Positions 9,239 to 16,797 of a stretch of 64,000 nucleotides of DNA are shown here, piece after piece. Where the stretch lies: assembly GCA_964583335.1 (NCBI GenBank), contig CAZOVG010000007.1, forward strand, positions 113,593-177,592, given 5' to 3'. Both the position numbers and the translations under genes were made by a program. Each line of letters opens with the position of its first letter. Within the stretch, counting starts at the first letter, position 1. The notes beneath the pieces are model-generated. The model was not told where the DNA came from and ran no database searches. It saw only the letters and a list, made by a program, of their open reading frames with translations. Origin of the DNA: JAGNKE01 sp964583335. Lineage in GTDB: Bacteria > Pseudomonadota > Alphaproteobacteria > Micavibrionales > Micavibrionaceae.

Positions 9239-9982
9239 ATGCCCCTGAACTGGACGATTGAAACCTACGAACGCCTCTCCAGCACGCAGGACGAGATGAA
9301 GGCCCGCCTTGCCCCCGGCGGCGCCCAAACCCCGCCGCCCGAGGGTCTCGTGATTCAGGCGATCGAGCAAAGCGCGGGCCGCGGCCGTCAGGGACGGCTC
9401 TGGTTCTCGCCACCCGGAAACCTCTATATCTCGCTGCTCCTGAGGCCCGAATGTTCTCTGGCGCAGGCGGGCGCGCTCTCGCTTGTGATCAGCTATTCCC
9501 TTGCGCGGGCGCTGGAAAAGCTCTGCGGGGCTGACGCGGGCATTGTTCTCAAATGGCCGAACGATGTCTTGTTGGAGGGAAAAAAATGCGCGGGCATTCT
9601 GCTCGAAACCGGAACGGATTCGCAGGGCGCCCTGCAATACGTCATCGCAGGCATAGGGGTGAACCTCGTTTCCGCCCCCGCAGAAACCGGAATTGCCCTG
9701 AACGCCAGCCGTTTACAAAACATTACGCTCACCGATCTGCGCGACACCGTTTTGGAAAAAATAAGAGAGGATTACCTGCAATGGCGCGTCAGAGGGTTCG
9801 CCCCGTTCCGCGAAAAATGGCTACAAAGAGGCTTCGCGCCGGGAACCGACATTTCAGTGAGCGCCGATAAATCCAAAATCGCCGGAACTTTCAAAACCGT
9901 CGATCACAACGGAAATCTCGTCATGACCGACGCGCAAGGACAAGAACGCACAATCGCGTCCGGCGAAATCCTCCGGATATGA
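9239..9982 (+). CDS. birA: Biotin--[acetyl-CoA-carboxylase] ligase
   Basis: Activates biotin as biotinyl-AMP and attaches it to carboxylase carrier protein. The 247-aa protein starts directly with the catalytic domain, so it lacks the N-terminal helix-turn-helix of the bifunctional E. coli BirA and should not repress bio genes. The biotin/ATP loop SAGRGRQGRLWFSP (about residues 43-56) and KWPNDVLLEGKKCAGILLE are clear, and a short C-terminal SH3-like domain follows. It lies 13 bp after nuoN. In many relatives coaX comes next; here coaX is about 27 kb away. Confidence 0.95.
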   Translation: MPLNWTIETYERLSSTQDEMKARLAPGGAQTPPPEGLVIQAIEQSAGRGRQGRLWFSPPGNLYISLLLRPECSLAQAGALSLVISYSLARALEKLCGADAGIVLKWPNDVLLEGKKCAGILLETGTDSQGALQYVIAGIGVNLVSAPAETGIALNASRLQNITLTDLRDTVLEKIREDYLQWRVRGFAPFREKWLQRGFAPGTDISVSADKSKIAGTFKTVDHNGNLVMTDAQGQERTIASGEILRI

Positions 9983-10005
9983 AATCATAAAAAAATTCGG
10001 ATTGA

Positions 10006-10066
10006 ACTGGACTAAGCCCGGTCAAAAGCCGCTCTGACCAAGGTTTACAACTGGACTAAGTCCAGT
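10006..10066. promoter_or_regulatory. Pair of operator-like 17-bp palindromes
   Basis: The site at 10050-10066 reads ACTGGACTAAGTCCAGT, two perfect 8-bp arms around a single A. A second copy at 10006-10022, ACTGGACTAAGCCCGGT, matches except for two substitutions in the right arm. The centres are 44 bp apart, about four helical turns, which suits cooperative binding of a dimeric regulator. No clear gene begins immediately downstream on the plus strand, and the cognate regulator is unknown. Confidence 0.5.
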
Positions 10067-10069
10067 CCG

Positions 10070-10225
10070 TTAGGATTGATCGTTCTGGGGCTCAGAGTCG
10101 CCGTAAAGCCTGCGGCCTCTCATATGATCAACCATGTCTCGGGAAACGTTGGTGAACAGCATAGTTCGGCATACAGGCGCAATTGCACTAGCAACAGCGT
10201 TGAAAGCAACGTGAAGGAAAGGCAT
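10070..10225 (-). CDS. Possible small protein of unknown function
   Basis: A 51-codon frame starting MPFLHVAFNAV, with GGAG placed seven bases before the ATG. The frame stays open further upstream (to 10273), but this start has the better ribosome site. The C-terminal half, VSRDMVDHMRGRRLYG, is basic and helix-prone. I do not recognise it. Its stop lies next to the palindrome pair. It could be a remnant of a longer gene or a chance frame. Confidence 0.3.
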   Translation of the reverse strand: MPFLHVAFNAVASAIAPVCRTMLFTNVSRDMVDHMRGRRLYGDSEPQNDQS

Positions 10226-10407
10226 ATTTGTTCTCCGTGTTGCGCACCCCGAGCCGTGGCGGGCCATGGGCACAACAAAGCGTTAAAAATTTAACTTCTT
10301 TGTATTCACAGTATCGTATATTGCACTGCAAAAAGCAATATTTTTAAGCAAAAAGCTCTGAAATGAAGGCCTGCCGAGCGTTTGCAAGGATAGCTAAAAA
10401 TAACGGA

Positions 10408-10791
10408 TTAAAGAACGCGCTTCAAATCCTCCGCCCGTTGATTCGCGTTGCGCGAGGACGGCGGATTGGCAACCCGGATAATCTTGACGCCCGCCGAAAG
10501 CAGCGTGCCGATCACCTGGGTCATGAGGGCCAGAATCATCAGGCCCAGAACGGAATAAACGATCTTTTGCAATCGCGCGGAAAAGAAAATATTAAATTCC
10601 TGCTGATCAACATTGCCATAAACAACCTTTTCATCGCCGGTGATATTCTCGAACAAGACGCTAAAAATCTTGATGTCCTCGGGCGTGTCTATAACCTTTA
10701 TAACGGTAATACCGACATAAAGGAGAAAACCCGCCCCGGCGACCACCAGAACAAGCCCGACAAGGCTCAAAAGCGCACGCAAACCTTCCAT
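10408..10791 (-). CDS. Small two-helix membrane protein, unknown function
   Basis: A 127-aa protein with an N-terminal membrane helix (about residues 8-32), a charged middle segment and a second helix (about 78-100), ending in a basic soluble tail. The ATG is preceded by AGGAG at good spacing. I recognise no family. It stands alone between the low-coding gap and a divergently transcribed membrane protein gene, with about 190 bp between the two starts that probably hold both promoters. Confidence 0.75.
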   Translation of the reverse strand: MEGLRALLSLVGLVLVVAGAGFLLYVGITVIKVIDTPEDIKIFSVLFENITGDEKVVYGNVDQQEFNIFFSARLQKIVYSVLGLMILALMTQVIGTLLSAGVKIIRVANPPSSRNANQRAEDLKRVL

Positions 10792-10978
10792 GGGAAAGCT
10801 CCTGTAAAACGTTTAAAAAGGGCTATTTGCGTCATAGTGGGAAGAATCCGCAAGGATGTAAACAGAAAAGCAAGGTTTTAGGTTTATTATCTGATATTGC
10901 TCGGAGTTTTCCTCATATCCGCGCCGTCAGAGCCAGCGTATGCGAAATCGCAGGCAAGGCAAGACCAAGGAGTCCGCA

Positions 10979-11737
10979 TTGATCGATCAGCAAGACCAAC
11001 CGCAGGGGAATGATCACCTTGCCGCCGCGCTTGGCACCGAGGCTTTGCGCGCCGTCCTGATTTTATCCGCGGGTGTTTTTGCGGTATGCATACTGATTCT
11101 TGCGATTGGTATTATATTTTTGATCGACCTGTTCTCCGGCCCGTTCGGCGTCTTCTCAATTCTCAGCGTACTTTTATATCTTTTTTCCGCATTCATCGCC
11201 GTAAAGGATGAAGCGCCAAAGGTCTCAGGATTGCTTGCGCAAGGCGACAAAATGTCCAGCCCTCTGAAAGCCGCCCTGATAAAAACCGCTGCTCTGGTGG
11301 CGTTTTGTATTTTTATGGCGCTGGAATCCGTGGAGTGGTTGAGGCCGCTATTCATGCAAGACGGAAGCGTAAACGGCCTCCGCATGATTCTGGTCGCCGC
11401 CTTCTCGCAAACGCCCGAAAAGATCGGCCTCGACGCGGCCCTGCTGGTCGGGATCGCGCGAATGGCTCTGTTCGCAGGCTTGGCCTACGGAGCGGGGTAC
11501 CTGATATATCGGCGCGACGATGTGGCGAAACGCCTAGACGACCCGGCCTTCAACCATGTGGCGCGGACGATCGGCATTTTTTTGGCGTTCTTCGCTCTGG
11601 GAATCGCCTTTCGCCTATTTGGGGGGGCGGTCGGAGGCATGCTGGGTGGCTGGGCGGATATAAGCTTAGCCCTGCACGTACTGGCCATCACGATGGAGCG
11701 CCATAACAAAAGGCCGCAGATCGACCGCGGCCCCTGA
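10979..11737 (+). CDS. Multi-pass membrane protein, unknown function
   Basis: About 252 aa with five or six hydrophobic helices and short loops; no recognised family. I chose the TTG at 10979 because AAGGAG (10967-10972) sits six bases before it. An ATG at 10940 is in frame but has no ribosome site. A conserved-looking sequence RTIGIFLAFFALGIAFRLFG lies near the C-terminus. It is convergent with the Gly/Ala-rich small gene at 11759. Confidence 0.75.
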   Translation: MIDQQDQPQGNDHLAAALGTEALRAVLILSAGVFAVCILILAIGIIFLIDLFSGPFGVFSILSVLLYLFSAFIAVKDEAPKVSGLLAQGDKMSSPLKAALIKTAALVAFCIFMALESVEWLRPLFMQDGSVNGLRMILVAAFSQTPEKIGLDAALLVGIARMALFAGLAYGAGYLIYRRDDVAKRLDDPAFNHVARTIGIFLAFFALGIAFRLFGGAVGGMLGGWADISLALHVLAITMERHNKRPQIDRGP

Positions 11738-11758
11738 AAAACGGTAAAAAGTAAAAGC

Positions 11759-12070
11759 TTAGCCCAGAGCGGGTGCGGCAACTGCCACGCCGGAGAGCTT
11801 TGCGCCGACCCAGGATGCGCCGCTGCTAAGCGCTGCAAGGGTGTTGTTCACACCATCAAAGGCCAGATTGACGTGAGGGGCAAGAGCCGCCAGACCGCCA
11901 CCGCCGGTCGCGGCACCGACTATAGCGAAAACCCCGACCAGACCGCCAACAAACATACCGGCCTTGAGGACGCCCTTGGCCAAGCCCCAAGCACCACTCA
12001 AAGCACCTTTACCGGCATTAACAGCACCGGAGGCGGCATTACTTACGGCATCGACTGGATTTTTAGCCAT
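11759..12070 (-). CDS. Gly/Ala-rich small protein, unknown function
   Basis: A 103-aa protein made almost wholly of Gly, Ala, Val and Ser, with a long hydrophobic segment (about residues 29-65) containing ATGGGGLAAL. The N-terminal ASGAVNAGKGALSGAWG region resembles the small-residue repeats of membrane-associated or bacteriocin-like peptides, but I see no processing motif that proves this. The ATG has GGAG eight bases upstream and an AT-rich promoter-like region beyond it. Composition differs clearly from the neighbours. Confidence 0.7.
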   Translation of the reverse strand: MAKNPVDAVSNAASGAVNAGKGALSGAWGLAKGVLKAGMFVGGLVGVFAIVGAATGGGGLAALAPHVNLAFDGVNNTLAALSSGASWVGAKLSGVAVAAPALG

Positions 12071-12175
12071 GTTATCAACTCCACAACCCTTAAAATTTTT
12101 ATACTTATTCTATTATTACCTCTACAAGTAACATAACATAAACCTGAAACGCAAGCTTTTTGAACGGTTTGCCCG

Positions 12176-15064
12176 CTACTCGGCAGCCTGCCTCGGTTTT
12201 GCACGTTTTTTGCCTAATATCGGCTTAAGATACTGTCCGGTAAAGCTTTTTTCGATCTTGCAGAGATCTTCCGGCGTTCCGCTGCCCACGATCCGGCCCC
12301 CTTTATGGCCCCCCTCCGGCCCGATATCCACCACGAAATCGGCGGTCTTGATGACATCGAGGTTATGCTCGATCACGATGATGGTATTCCCCTGATCGAC
12401 GAGGGTATGCAGAACCTCCAGAAGCTTCCGCACATCCTCGAAATGCAGGCCCGTGGTCGGCTCGTCGAGGATATAGAGCGTCTTGCCCGTCGAGCGCCGC
12501 GACAGCTCCTTGGCCAGCTTGACCCGCTGCGCCTCGCCGCCCGAAAGGGTCGTGGCCTGCTGCCCGACTTTGATGTAGGTCAGCCCGACCGAGCAGAGCG
12601 TCTCCATCTTGTCGCGAATCGCCGGGATCGCCTGAAAGAACGCGGCGGCGTCCTCAATGCTCATATCCAGAACGTCGGCGATAGACTGGCCTTTGAATTT
12701 AATCTCCAGCGTCTCGCGGTTATAGCGTTTCCCGCCGCACGCCTCGCATTGAACATAAACGTCGGGCAGGAAATGCATCTCGATCTTGATCATGCCGTCG
12801 CCCTGACACGATTCGCAGCGCCCGCCCTTGACGTTGAACGAAAAACGCCCCGGCCCGTAGCCGCGTGCCTTCGATTCCGGCAGCCCCGCGAACCATTCCC
12901 GGATCGGCGTGAACGCGCCCGTGTAGGTCGCGGGGTTGGAGCGCGGCGTGCGCCCGATCGGCGACTGGTCGATGTCGATCACCTTGTCGCAATACTCGAA
13001 CCCCGTAATAGAGTCATGGGGCAGGGGATGCTCCTTCGACCCCATCAGAGCCCGGCTCGCCGCACGGTAGAGCGTGTCGATGGTGAGCGTCGATTTACCC
13101 GACCCCGAGACCCCCGTGATGCAGGTGAACACGCCCAGCGGAATTTTGACGCTGAGATCGTGCAGGTTATTCCCGCGCGCGCCCTTGATCTCGATGAACT
13201 GGCCCTTCTTGCCCTTGCGTCGCTGCGCCGGAACGGGGATTTCCCGGTCGCCGCGCATATACTGCGCCGTCAGGCTCTCGGCGCTTTTGAAAACCTCTTT
13301 GGGCGAACCTTCCGCGACGATCTGCCCGCCGTGGATTCCGGCCCCCGGCCCCATATCCACGAGGTAGTCCGCCGCGCGGATCGCGTCCTCGTCATGCTCG
13401 ACGACGATCACGGTATTGCCGAGATCGCGCAGCCGCTGGAGCGTTTCCAGCAAGCGGTGATTGTCCCGCTGGTGCAGCCCGATGGACGGCTCGTCCAGAA
13501 CGTACAGCACGCCCGTCAGCCCCGATCCGATCTGCGAGGCGAGGCGGATGCGCTGGCTTTCCCCGCCCGAAAGCGTGCCCGACGCGCGGCCGAGCGTGAG
13601 ATAATCCAGCCCGACATTCATCAGGAAGCCGAGCCGCTCGTTGATCTCGCGCAGGATTTTCTCTGCGATCTGTCGTTGCTGCGAAGTCAGCTGCGCAGAA
13701 AGCGCCTCGAACCAAGCATGCGCGTCCTCGATCCCGAGTTGGGTGATTTCGGCGATGTCCTTGCCGCCGGTCCTGACGGCCAGAGCCTCCGGCTTGAGCC
13801 GCCGCCCGCAGCAAACATCGCAGGGCGTACTGACCTGATACTTGGAGAGTTCCTCCCGCTGGCTATTGCTGGTCGTCTCCAGAATCCGGCGGCGCAGATT
13901 GTTGATGACCCCCTCGAACGGCTTCGAGCTTTTCCACGTATTCTCGCTCTTGCTGGTATAGACGATGGGAATGATGTCCTTGCCCGAGCCATACAGCACG
14001 ATATCCTTGTGCGCCCGGTCCATCTTGGCCCACGGCGTCTTCACGTCGAACCCGTAATACGCGGCCACCGCCTCCAGCGCCTGCGTGTAAAAAGGGGCGA
14101 AGCTTTTCGACCAAGGCTCGATAGCGCCCTGCGCGATCGTTTTCTTGTCGTCGGGCACCACCAGATCCTCGGAAAACTCGTTCTTCTCCCCGAGCCCGTC
14201 GCAGGAGGGGCAGGCCCCGTGCGGACTGTTGAACGAAAAGAGGCGCGGCTCGATCTCAGGGATCGTAAACCCCGAAACCGGGCAGGCGAATTTCTCGGAA
14301 AACAGGCTGAGTTCGCCGTTGTCGGCGTTCTCCGCGATCACGAGACCGTCGGCTAGCCGCAGCGCCGTCTCGATGGAATCCGCCAGCCGGGTCATGAGCG
14401 CCTGCTTCTGCGCGGAACCCTCGGCCTCGTGCCGGATCACGAGACGATCCACAACGACCTCGATATCGTGTTTGAGTTTTTTATCCAGATTGGGCGCCTG
14501 CGCAATCTCATAGACGGTGCCGTCGATCTTGACCCGCTGAAAGCCTTTTTTCTGAAGTTCCTTGAGTTCCTTGCGGTACTCGCCCTTTCGTCCGCGCACG
14601 ATCGGCGCGAGGATATAAAGCTTCGTCCCGTCCGCCATCGCCGCCACGCGGTCCACGATCTCGGTGACTGTCTGGCTGGTGATCGGCAGGCCCGTGGCGG
14701 GGGAATAGGGGATACCGACCCGCGCCCACAAAAGACGCATGTAATCGTAAATCTCGGTGACCGTTCCGACCGTCGAGCGCGGATTCTTGCTGGTCGTTTT
14801 CTGCTCAATCGAAATGGCGGGCGAGAGACCCTCGATGGAATCCACGTCGGGCTTCTGCATCATCTCAAGAAATTGCCTTGCATAGGCCGACAGGCTCTCG
14901 ACATAGCGCCGCTGCCCCTCCGCATAGATCGTATCGAACGCGAGCGAGGACTTCCCCGACCCGGACAGGCCCGTAATGACGATCAGCCGGTCCCGGGGCA
15001 GTTCGACGTTGATATTCTTGAGATTATGTTCCCGCGCGCCGCGGATGGAAATGGCCTTCAGCAT
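12176..15064 (-). CDS. uvrA: Excinuclease ABC subunit A
   Basis: DNA-damage recognition ATPase of nucleotide excision repair, 962 aa from the ATG at 15064. The frame is open upstream, but the family always begins near MLKAISIRGAREHNLKN, and the upstream residues do not fit. Both ABC modules are present: Walker A GLSGSGKSS and GVSGSGKST, two LSGGE signatures, and zinc-binding CxxC pairs (CESCQGDG, CEACGGKRY). A LexA box lies 13 bp before the start, so SOS induction is expected. It is divergent from a small gene and from ssb, the usual alphaproteobacterial neighbour. Confidence 0.97.
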   Translation of the reverse strand: MLKAISIRGAREHNLKNINVELPRDRLIVITGLSGSGKSSLAFDTIYAEGQRRYVESLSAYARQFLEMMQKPDVDSIEGLSPAISIEQKTTSKNPRSTVGTVTEIYDYMRLLWARVGIPYSPATGLPITSQTVTEIVDRVAAMADGTKLYILAPIVRGRKGEYRKELKELQKKGFQRVKIDGTVYEIAQAPNLDKKLKHDIEVVVDRLVIRHEAEGSAQKQALMTRLADSIETALRLADGLVIAENADNGELSLFSEKFACPVSGFTIPEIEPRLFSFNSPHGACPSCDGLGEKNEFSEDLVVPDDKKTIAQGAIEPWSKSFAPFYTQALEAVAAYYGFDVKTPWAKMDRAHKDIVLYGSGKDIIPIVYTSKSENTWKSSKPFEGVINNLRRRILETTSNSQREELSKYQVSTPCDVCCGRRLKPEALAVRTGGKDIAEITQLGIEDAHAWFEALSAQLTSQQRQIAEKILREINERLGFLMNVGLDYLTLGRASGTLSGGESQRIRLASQIGSGLTGVLYVLDEPSIGLHQRDNHRLLETLQRLRDLGNTVIVVEHDEDAIRAADYLVDMGPGAGIHGGQIVAEGSPKEVFKSAESLTAQYMRGDREIPVPAQRRKGKKGQFIEIKGARGNNLHDLSVKIPLGVFTCITGVSGSGKSTLTIDTLYRAASRALMGSKEHPLPHDSITGFEYCDKVIDIDQSPIGRTPRSNPATYTGAFTPIREWFAGLPESKARGYGPGRFSFNVKGGRCESCQGDGMIKIEMHFLPDVYVQCEACGGKRYNRETLEIKFKGQSIADVLDMSIEDAAAFFQAIPAIRDKMETLCSVGLTYIKVGQQATTLSGGEAQRVKLAKELSRRSTGKTLYILDEPTTGLHFEDVRKLLEVLHTLVDQGNTIIVIEHNLDVIKTADFVVDIGPEGGHKGGRIVGSGTPEDLCKIEKSFTGQYLKPILGKKRAKPRQAAE

Positions 15065-15076
15065 GGTCTTTCTATG

Positions 15077-15091
15077 GAACATTTTAGGAAC
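15077..15091 (-). promoter_or_regulatory. LexA (SOS) box of alphaproteobacterial type
   Basis: On the minus strand the site reads GTTCCTAAAATGTTC, a perfect GTTC-N7-GTTC direct repeat, the known LexA target in Alphaproteobacteria. Its centre is about 20 bp upstream of the uvrA start codon and includes a TAAAAT that could serve as a -10 element, so LexA binding would block uvrA transcription. Confidence 0.85.
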
Positions 15092-15191
15092 AAACGCAAG
15101 ATCTTCCGGGGGCGTAAACAGGCAAAAGTTGCGCTTTTTCCACGGCAACTTTAGAATGAAGGGCAAAGCAGTATTGAGGGGTGAGCGGATC

Positions 15192-15515
15192 ATGGATCTG
15201 AGGGCGGGCAGTCAGGCCCCTGAATCATGCGAAGAGATGACCGAAGACCAGCGCGCGGACTGGTTCCGGGCGCGCGGCAATCTGGCCAGCGAGCGCCCGC
15301 ACGCGCGGATCGTCTTGCGCGAGAAATTCGCCATGATGACCGCCGAAGAGCGCAAGATGGAGTTAAACCACGCCCGGGCGGCTCTGGACTGTCTGGATGA
15401 ATTGGGCCTCATCGGCGACAGCCATGAGGAGGAGCCCCTCGAACGCGACTATAGAATTCGTATGGAAGAGACCGTCAACATCCTCACGTCGGACCCCGAA
15501 CTGGCAGTAGGGTAG
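15192..15515 (+). CDS. Small acidic protein of unknown function
   Basis: A 107-aa charged, helix-rich soluble protein; no family recognised. I chose the ATG at 15192, which has GGGGTGAG upstream; the frame is open further 5' but overlaps uvrA. The segment MTAEERKMELNHARAALDCL is strongly helical. It is divergent from uvrA, and the LexA box in the shared interval could influence it as well. Confidence 0.6.
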   Translation: MDLRAGSQAPESCEEMTEDQRADWFRARGNLASERPHARIVLREKFAMMTAEERKMELNHARAALDCLDELGLIGDSHEEEPLERDYRIRMEETVNILTSDPELAVG

Positions 15516-15635
15516 GGGCTTTTAGCCCGCTCTGTCCCGCCCGCCCGGACGGGGAACAAACCGTAAAAAAGCCTTTAGAATCTCAGCCCGGGGGACTATA
15601 TTAAGTCACCCATGAAAATATGAGGAGATTCGGAC

Positions 15636-16127
15636 GTGGCTGGCAGTGTGAACAAGGTGATTTTAGTCGGAAATCTGGGGCGTGACCCGGAGGTCCGCGC
15701 AATGCAATCGGGCGACAAGGTGGTCAACCTTTCGATTGCCACCTCCGAAAGCTGGAAGGACAAGGCCACGGGCGAGAAGAAAGAGCGCACCGAGTGGCAC
15801 CGCGTGGTCGTCTTCAATCAGGGCATCGCGACCGTGTGCGAGCGCTACCTGAAAAAGGGCGCGAAGGTTTATATCGAAGGTCAGCTTGAAACCCGTAAAT
15901 GGACCGACAAGGACGGACTTGAGAAATACTCGACCGAAGTCGTGCTGCGCCCGTTCCGGGGCGAACTGACCATGCTCGACTCACGCGGCGGCGAGGGCGG
16001 CTATGCCTCCTCCGGCGGCGGAGGGGGGCGCTCGTTTGGCGATAGCGGCGACTCCGGTTTCGGCGGCGGCAGCGCCCCTTCCCGCGCCCCGATGGTGCAG
16101 GAATTCGAGGACGAGATTCCGTTCTGA
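15636..16127 (+). CDS. ssb: Single-stranded DNA-binding protein
   Basis: Protects single-stranded DNA and recruits partner proteins in replication, repair and recombination. The 163-aa protein has an N-terminal OB fold (VNKVILVGNLGRDPEVR and TEWHRVVVFNQ), a Gly-rich linker (about residues 118-148) and the acidic partner-binding tip EFEDEIPF. The start is GTG with GAGGAG upstream. The uvrA-ssb-gyrA neighbourhood is common in alphaproteobacteria. Confidence 0.97.
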   Translation: MAGSVNKVILVGNLGRDPEVRAMQSGDKVVNLSIATSESWKDKATGEKKERTEWHRVVVFNQGIATVCERYLKKGAKVYIEGQLETRKWTDKDGLEKYSTEVVLRPFRGELTMLDSRGGEGGYASSGGGGGRSFGDSGDSGFGGGSAPSRAPMVQEFEDEIPF

Positions 16128-16199
16128 TGGTCCGCGCCGAACAATCTTATAATTCTGTCACATAATAACGCAGCGGACTCTGTCCGAAGGAGAACGGTC

Positions 16200-16769
16200 A
16201 TGAACTTTAAATTGGCAGGAAAAATTTTGGCTCTGGCCGTGCTGGGCGGCTTTTTGGTCGCAAGCCCGGCTCAGGCGGCCGAAGAAGCCGCAGGCGAAGC
16301 GGTCAGCGCGGACCAACTTCTGTTGGACCGTAAAGCCATCGAAGAACCCAAAGAAGAAGTCAAGCCTGCCGAGGAGCCAATGGCAAAACCTGAATCCACT
16401 CAGGACGCGTCCACCTTGGCTAAGCGCCTCGAACTCGCGCAGAAGATGCACGAAATTCGCCCCACGCGCGATCAGGTGGACAACGCCATTCGCCGCGCGG
16501 CCGAATCCGTGCCGACGAAAGACAAAGACGCGTTCATCGCCGCTATGTCCACCATCCTGAATTATAAGGCGATCGAGCGTATCTCCATCGACGCGATGGC
16601 CGAGGTCTACACCGTGGCCGAACTGGAGGCGATGATCGAATATTACAGCAAGCCCGAAGCCAAAAGCGCGACATCCAAGGTCCGCGACTGGGCCGCGATC
16701 GTCCAGCCCGAAATCAACCGGATCATCGACAAGGCCATGATGCGCGTCCGCACAGGGGCACCCAACTAA
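16200..16769 (+). CDS. Secreted DUF2059-domain protein
   Basis: A 189-aa protein with a signal peptide ending at AQA (about residue 26), a Glu/Lys/Pro-rich linker to about residue 65, and a helical C-terminal domain. The segment YTVAELEAMIEYYSKPEAKSA (about 138-158) matches the signature of DUF2059 proteins, periplasmic proteins without an assigned activity. It lies between ssb and gyrA with AAGGAG before the ATG. Family placement is by motif recall; function unknown. Confidence 0.8.
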   Translation: MNFKLAGKILALAVLGGFLVASPAQAAEEAAGEAVSADQLLLDRKAIEEPKEEVKPAEEPMAKPESTQDASTLAKRLELAQKMHEIRPTRDQVDNAIRRAAESVPTKDKDAFIAAMSTILNYKAIERISIDAMAEVYTVAELEAMIEYYSKPEAKSATSKVRDWAAIVQPEINRIIDKAMMRVRTGAPN

Positions 16770-16797
16770 GCGTAAAGATTTTGATCGGAAATAAAGC

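Larger units (their letters stand above)
9983..10407. other. 425-bp low-coding interval after birA
   Basis: This stretch carries no convincing long gene. It holds two operator-like palindromes (10006-10066), a possible 51-codon minus-strand gene (10070-10225) and an AT-rich inverted repeat, ATATTGC at 10318-10324 with GCAATAT at 10335-10341, followed by TTTT. The last could be a weak plus-strand terminator. It marks the point where the usual birA-coaX adjacency is broken and may be a scar of rearrangement. Confidence 0.6.

Noticed and set aside
10076..10294. 72-codon plus-strand frame after the palindromes
   Set aside because: No ribosome site, unnatural composition, and a more plausible small frame on the other strand.
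12305..14356. 683-codon plus-strand frame opposite uvrA
   Set aside because: An Arg/Leu/Asp-rich mirror of the uvrA coding sequence without ribosome site or family motif.
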